Shown in pieces: positions 60,230-64,000 of a DNA stretch of 64,000 nucleotides. A model generated the notes under the pieces. It was not told where the DNA came from, made no database searches, and was given only the letters and a program-made list of their open reading frames with translations. Where the stretch lies: positions 2,480,001 through 2,544,000 of the forward strand of contig NZ_BBXJ01000001.1 in NCBI RefSeq assembly GCF_001019715.1, given 5' to 3'. A program made the position numbers and the translations under genes. The first letter of the stretch is position 1; each line of letters begins with the position of its first letter. Origin of the DNA: Rodentibacter caecimuris. Its GTDB lineage: Bacteria; Pseudomonadota; Gammaproteobacteria; Enterobacterales; Pasteurellaceae.

Positions 60230-61966
60230 CTAAATTTCTGTGCCTAAGCCAATATAGAATTGAATATTTTTACTGTTGTCTTTGTCACGAATCGGCGTCG
60301 CAATATCAAATTTGATTGCCCCCACCGGCGATGCCCAACGCACGCCCACACCGGCACCATAGCGTAATGCTTCATTACTAAAATTATTTGCCGCAAGTCC
60401 TGTATCTACAAAAGTTGCCCCCCACCAAGCAGGATAAACTTGATATTGATACTCAAAGGATCCGGCGAGCAAACGGGAGCCACCCACGAGTTTGTTATTA
60501 TGATCTTTCGGTGAGATTTTTTTATAGCCGTAACCCCGCACGCTCCGATCTCCTCCGGCAAAAAAACGTAATGTTGGCGGGATCTTATTAATATCTTTGG
60601 TATGTAAATAACCTATTTCGGCACGAGTAATAATACGGTGATTTTCCGCATAAGTGCGAATCCAACCCGTTGAGGCTTGCACTTTATAAAAGCTCACATC
60701 GGAAAGTAGCCCTTTGTAGGCCACATCAACGGTAATTTTCTGCGAATCACCCCAAGTCGGAAATATTCCGCCACGTAAACGGGTACGATTAAATCCGCCG
60801 GTCGGATAAACTAAAAGGGTTTTATCATCAATATCCGCTTGAGTAAATTTATCATAACGGGCACGCACACCGGCAAAATATTGCCAACCTTCGTTATTAT
60901 TCCAATAACGCAACCCAGCCAAGGTGATAGCCGTGGTTTTAGTATCATTTTTATCCTCATTTTCCAAACCGCCGGAAAATTCGTAATAATAATTTAATGG
61001 ATTTTTTAACAGCGGAATTTTGTAAGATGCCTCAAGGGTTTGCTTCGGAGAAGAAACATAAAGATTGGTTCTAAAGCTATGCCCACGATTATTAATCCAA
61101 GGTTTTGTCCAACCGATTTGTAAATGCGGCCCGGTGTCCGTAGCAAACCCTACACCAAGTTCCACGGCATTTTTTTTACGCGGATTCAACAATACTTCCA
61201 AATTCACCACTTTATTTTGTTCATCCACATGCGGTTGTAACAAAACGGAACCGAACCAACCGGTAGAAGAAAAATCATTGGTTAATCCGGAAAGTTGGGT
61301 TAATAAATAAGGATCGCCGCGTTGGATCTTTAACATATTCTGTAAATAATCGTCACGAATCTGTGAACGACTAAATTTAATCTCGCCATAATGATAGCGT
61401 ACACCGCTGTCGAACAGCATTCGCCACCAAGCTTGATGGGTTTCGGGGCTGATTTCTAAACGGGAAACGGTAAATTTTCCATCTAAATAACCACGCGCAA
61501 GGGCAAGGGTAGAAATACTACTTTTATAATCATCATATTTTTGATGTTCGACCAATTCTCCCTCTTTGGGTAAATTTTTACGTAATGCCTGAAAATTTTC
61601 ATCCTGCGCCGCTTCCCCTTCTATCTTAACATCCGTACCTGCAATTCTGCTTGGTTCTCCCGGTTTGACATGAGCGATCAATAAATCATGTCCGCTTTTA
61701 CGCTTTTTTAATTCAAAGGAGACAGAAGAGTCGTAATAACCAAACACTCGCAAACCTTTATCAACGGCTTCCGTAACAAGTTGTTTATAACGGTCAGAAC
61801 CATCCATTTCTTCTTTATTGATCAACTCAACATTGAGTTTTGTATTGCGAATTGCTCGTTCACCCCGAATACCCCGAATTTCGATATCTACGGTTTGTTC
61901 CGCAAATACAGAGAAGGCCGGAAAACACAATAAAAGTGCGGTCAATTTGAGAAGATGTTTTTTCAT
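60230..61966 (-). CDS. tamA: TamA, outer-membrane Omp85-family assembly factor
   Basis: 578 residues. A signal peptide ([19 protein letters not shown], cut near 22) leads to three POTRA domains (about 25-260) and a 16-strand Omp85 barrel, with the conserved lid motif [15 protein letters not shown] and the end [10 protein letters not shown]. TamA partners with TamB, encoded next, and is known to help autotransporter biogenesis; two autotransporter adhesins are in this window. An uptake signal lies in the signal-peptide region (61934-61942). Confidence 0.95.
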   Translation of the reverse strand: MKKHLLKLTALLLCFPAFSVFAEQTVDIEIRGIRGERAIRNTKLNVELINKEEMDGSDRYKQLVTEAVDKGLRVFGYYDSSVSFELKKRKSGHDLLIAHVKPGEPSRIAGTDVKIEGEAAQDENFQALRKNLPKEGELVEHQKYDDYKSSISTLALARGYLDGKFTVSRLEISPETHQAWWRMLFDSGVRYHYGEIKFSRSQIRDDYLQNMLKIQRGDPYLLTQLSGLTNDFSSTGWFGSVLLQPHVDEQNKVVNLEVLLNPRKKNAVELGVGFATDTGPHLQIGWTKPWINNRGHSFRTNLYVSSPKQTLEASYKIPLLKNPLNYYYEFSGGLENEDKNDTKTTAITLAGLRYWNNNEGWQYFAGVRARYDKFTQADIDDKTLLVYPTGGFNRTRLRGGIFPTWGDSQKITVDVAYKGLLSDVSFYKVQASTGWIRTYAENHRIITRAEIGYLHTKDINKIPPTLRFFAGGDRSVRGYGYKKISPKDHNNKLVGGSRLLAGSFEYQYQVYPAWWGATFVDTGLAANNFSNEALRYGAGVGVRWASPVGAIKFDIATPIRDKDNSKNIQFYIGLGTEI

Positions 61967-62076
61967 TTTTAATTCACTAAATATTATAAAAATAAGAATT
62001 AACCGCGTTAGTTTACCTTAAAGTGAAAGGGTTTGACGATTTTTTACAAAAAATTTAATTACTTAAATAAGAGATA

Positions 62077-62106
62077 AAAAATGCGGTTAGAATCAACCGC
62101 ACTTTT
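62077..62106 (-). terminator. Terminator of the rpoE-rseA-rseB operon (inverted uptake-signal pair)
   Basis: On the minus strand AAAAGTGCGGTT and AACCGCATTT pair around GATTCT, followed by six Ts. It begins four bases after the rseB stop. One arm is a perfect uptake signal (62096-62104). Confidence 0.85.
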
Positions 62107-62109
62107 CTT

Positions 62110-63063
62110 TTAGTTACCGAAAAACCGCACTTCCTGCACAATGCGCTTGGCGGTAGCAATAGGTAATTGTCCAATAAAGGTGATTTCTTTGTCGCCGACC
62201 ACCTCGCTATACAGGGTATATTCGCCTTGTTTCCACACTTGATCGGGATTTAATTGTTGCCCTTCTGCCTTGGTGACATATAACGTGAAAGTAAACAAGC
62301 CATCACTAAATAAACTGCTGTCAATCGTTTCTCCGTCAAATAAATCCTGACTGTGGCGAAGACTTTCAAACCCTTTCGGCAACCAGCTTGGTTTCCAGTT
62401 TAGAGAAGAAACTGCATTTTGTGTTTCATTTAATAACGGTGGCATGGAAACTTTATTTAAATACTCAGTTAATCCTTTTAAGCGATCATCAATATAAAGA
62501 GTGACTACACGGAACTGATTAAGCAATTTACCATCTCTATCAAGCATATCGCCACGCAATAATAAGCCGTTTTCTTCATCGACAAAAACCAAATATTGGT
62601 AGCGAAAATCATCTTTCGGCACAATACGGACAGTATCGACAAAACGTCCGGCAACGCGGCTTTTCCCTAAGGGGATAAAATCATAGTTTTCCGCTAATTT
62701 ATTAAAATTACTACGAATCACTGCCGGTAAAGCATCAACAATGCTTCCGCTGTTCAATGTAAAAGCCCGTGAATCCAATTGGAAATAGCTCACTAAATTA
62801 TCACGCTGAATTATTTCTTTCTGATCGCCGTCCAATGTGACAAGCTGTGCGTAAATTTTGTTATCCCGTTTGATATGTCGATAACGGAAAGAATCCATAT
62901 TAGAAGGCGACGTTTGCACAAAGGCAATTTCGTAATTGAGATTATTCACCGCATTCGCCATTTTTTCCAACGTTTTCTTTGCTGAAAGTTCTCCTGCAGA
63001 AACAGAAAAGCTAAACAAAGCTATAAGCAAAAGTGCGGTTAATTTGAAGGCGTTTTTTTTCAT
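62110..63063 (-). CDS. rseB: RseB, periplasmic regulator of sigmaE
   Basis: 317 residues with a signal peptide (FKLTALLLIALFSFSVSAG) and the MucB/RseB fold: an N-terminal LolA-like domain (EIAFVQTSPSNMDSFRYRH, FQLDSRAF) and a C-terminal domain (WKPSWLPKGFESLRHSQD). RseB shields RseA from the protease DegS and senses lipid or LPS intermediates. It follows rseA by 77 bases. No rseC follows; a terminator does. Confidence 0.94.
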   Translation of the reverse strand: MKKNAFKLTALLLIALFSFSVSAGELSAKKTLEKMANAVNNLNYEIAFVQTSPSNMDSFRYRHIKRDNKIYAQLVTLDGDQKEIIQRDNLVSYFQLDSRAFTLNSGSIVDALPAVIRSNFNKLAENYDFIPLGKSRVAGRFVDTVRIVPKDDFRYQYLVFVDEENGLLLRGDMLDRDGKLLNQFRVVTLYIDDRLKGLTEYLNKVSMPPLLNETQNAVSSLNWKPSWLPKGFESLRHSQDLFDGETIDSSLFSDGLFTFTLYVTKAEGQQLNPDQVWKQGEYTLYSEVVGDKEITFIGQLPIATAKRIVQEVRFFGN

Positions 63064-63140
63064 AAATTCTTAACAATTCATAAAAAAATTCACCATGCCA
63101 TCGTGAGATTGGTGGTGAATTTATTTATTTTATTTAATAA

Positions 63141-63725
63141 TTATTTTACTTGATGAGTACCGATATTCAAGGTATCGGCATGCATACGACGCTGTAATTC
63201 ATAGTTTTGTAACATTGCGCCGATACGCCGATTTTTTTGTTCCATTTGATCAGCTGTTGCCACATCTTTAGTCGGCGCATTATAGCTGACTTCTTGGACT
63301 GCATTATTAAACGGCAATGTTTGTAAAACCGGAGTTTCCGGCGCATTATTTACGTCATTTTTTGCATTAAATGACTGCACGCCAAGCACGGCGACTAAAC
63401 ATACGCCGGCTGCGACAGCAATTTGAGCCATTGGCGCAAAGAAAGACTTAAATTTACGCATAAACGGCAAACGTTGTGTTTCTTCAGGTGTTGGCTGAGA
63501 TTGTGTGATTTCAACTCTTTCGATTTCTTCATGTTCAATTAAATCGGCCATTTTTGCGGTAAAATCAGCCCCTAAAATAACCGCACTTTCTTTACGCATG
63601 ACTGCACGAGCCACATGATACGTTGCCCAAGACTGGCGTAAAGATTCATTTTTACACAATTCCTCTGTGAATGCTGCATCCACTTGCTCGCCATCCATAT
63701 AGGCTGAAAGTAACTCTTTTTGCAT
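63141..63725 (-). CDS. rseA: RseA, anti-sigmaE factor
   Basis: 194 residues from ATG 63725 (MQKELLSAYMDGEQVDAAF), which has GGAG at good spacing. A second possible start at 63743 overlaps the rpoE stop (TAATG) and would add six residues. The cytoplasmic sigma-binding domain comes first. One transmembrane helix (FAPMAQIAVAAGVCLVAVL, about 92-112) and a periplasmic tail that DegS and RseP would process follow. It pairs with rpoE upstream and rseB downstream. Confidence 0.94.
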   Translation of the reverse strand: MQKELLSAYMDGEQVDAAFTEELCKNESLRQSWATYHVARAVMRKESAVILGADFTAKMADLIEHEEIERVEITQSQPTPEETQRLPFMRKFKSFFAPMAQIAVAAGVCLVAVLGVQSFNAKNDVNNAPETPVLQTLPFNNAVQEVSYNAPTKDVATADQMEQKNRRIGAMLQNYELQRRMHADTLNIGTHQVK

Positions 63726-63742
63726 TTTAAACTCCGACTTCA

Positions 63743-64000
63743 TTAACGTTGCATAAGCGGTTGTATTTTGTTTTCGATAATTTCACGCGCACGGAAAATT
63801 CGAGAACGCACAGTGCCTACGGGACAGTTCATAATTTCTGCGATATCTTCATAGCTTAATCCTTCTAATTCACGAAGGGTAATCGCACTCTTTAAATCTT
63901 CCGGCATACCGTTAATCGTATCAAATACGATTTTTTCCAGTTCGTCGGATAACATTTCATTTTCCGGCGTATCCACATCACGAAGATGAGTTCCCACATC
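63743..64000 (-). CDS. rpoE: RNA polymerase sigmaE factor, C-terminal part (runs off the window)
   Basis: Only the last ~85 codons are present, and the start lies beyond 64000. Region 4 is visible: ITLRELEGLSYEDIAEIMNC with PVGTVRSRIFRAREII, the -35 recognition helix-turn-helix that reads GAACTT. The frame stays open to the window edge. A GTG at 63997 is an internal valine, not a start. SigmaE drives the outer-membrane stress response and, by inference, the candidate sRNA beside luxS. Confidence 0.95.
   Translation of the reverse strand, partial: DVGTHLRDVDTPENEMLSDELEKIVFDTINGMPEDLKSAITLRELEGLSYEDIAEIMNCPVGTVRSRIFRAREIIENKIQPLMQR

Noticed and set aside
63743-63997. Reading the rpoE fragment as a complete 84-residue protein starting at 63997
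   Set aside because: The GTG is an internal valine codon and the frame remains open to the window edge with family sequence before it.

Overview
The window is chromosomal DNA from a gamma-proteobacterium of the family Pasteurellaceae. It carries about 40 copies of the Haemophilus-type DNA uptake signal (AAGTGCGGT / ACCGCACTT), is AT-rich, and keeps gene pairs familiar from Haemophilus influenzae (gpt/pepD, glpE-rarD-ilvY/ilvC, tag-aroE-tsaC-yrdD, luxS-yqaA-yqaB, tamA-tamB-ppx, rpoE-rseA-rseB). The species cannot be fixed from sequence alone. A complete tryptophanase gene with a tryptophan permease predicts an indole-positive member of the Haemophilus/Aggregatibacter/Rodentibacter-like group.

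Layout. 1-5.9 kb: 5' two thirds of dnaE (minus), a GlxA-type regulator divergent from a secreted metallo-beta-lactamase-fold protein, then gpt and pepD. 6.0-7.3 kb: an AT-rich single-gene insert encoding a stand-alone SIR2-domain protein, the best candidate for an undescribed antiphage factor. 7.5-18.5 kb (minus): tehA and the rplJ-rplL-rpoB-rpoC operon with its promoter, an L10-type leader and an intercistronic hairpin cluster. RpoB has Phe at position 531, a classic rifampicin-resistance change. 18.5-26.6 kb (minus): ridA, mlaA, lptD, and the tightly packed yheS-yrdD-tsaC-aroE-tag operon.

26.8-39.7 kb (minus): one 4279-residue trimeric autotransporter adhesin with seven collagen-like blocks. 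Its promoter lies just downstream of 21 copies of TAAA, a likely phase-variation switch, and its leader carries a hairpin and a small overlapping ORF. 40-44.3 kb: glpE-rarD, ilvY and ilvC, with a 498-bp inverted-repeat element between ilvY and ilvC. 44.3-46.7 kb: a classical pertactin-like autotransporter. 46.8-49.9 kb: a 105-bp palindromic element, a CRP site, tnaA and the tryptophan permease.

49.9-64 kb: a YheO-like regulator, purT, luxS, yqaA, a Maa-like acetyltransferase, yqaB, a lone PRD-like protein, ppx-tamB-tamA, and the end of the rpoE-rseA-rseB operon. In the luxS upstream region a sigmaE-type promoter (GAACTT-N16-TCTTA) drives a ~75-nt transcript that ends in an intrinsic terminator, divergent from luxS. 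This is where MicA lies in enteric bacteria, so I propose it as a MicA-like sRNA. Several genes here share an envelope theme: LptD, MlaA, TamAB, two autotransporters, the RpoE/RseAB stress pathway and the candidate sRNA. All calls are by reading alone; no database search was run.
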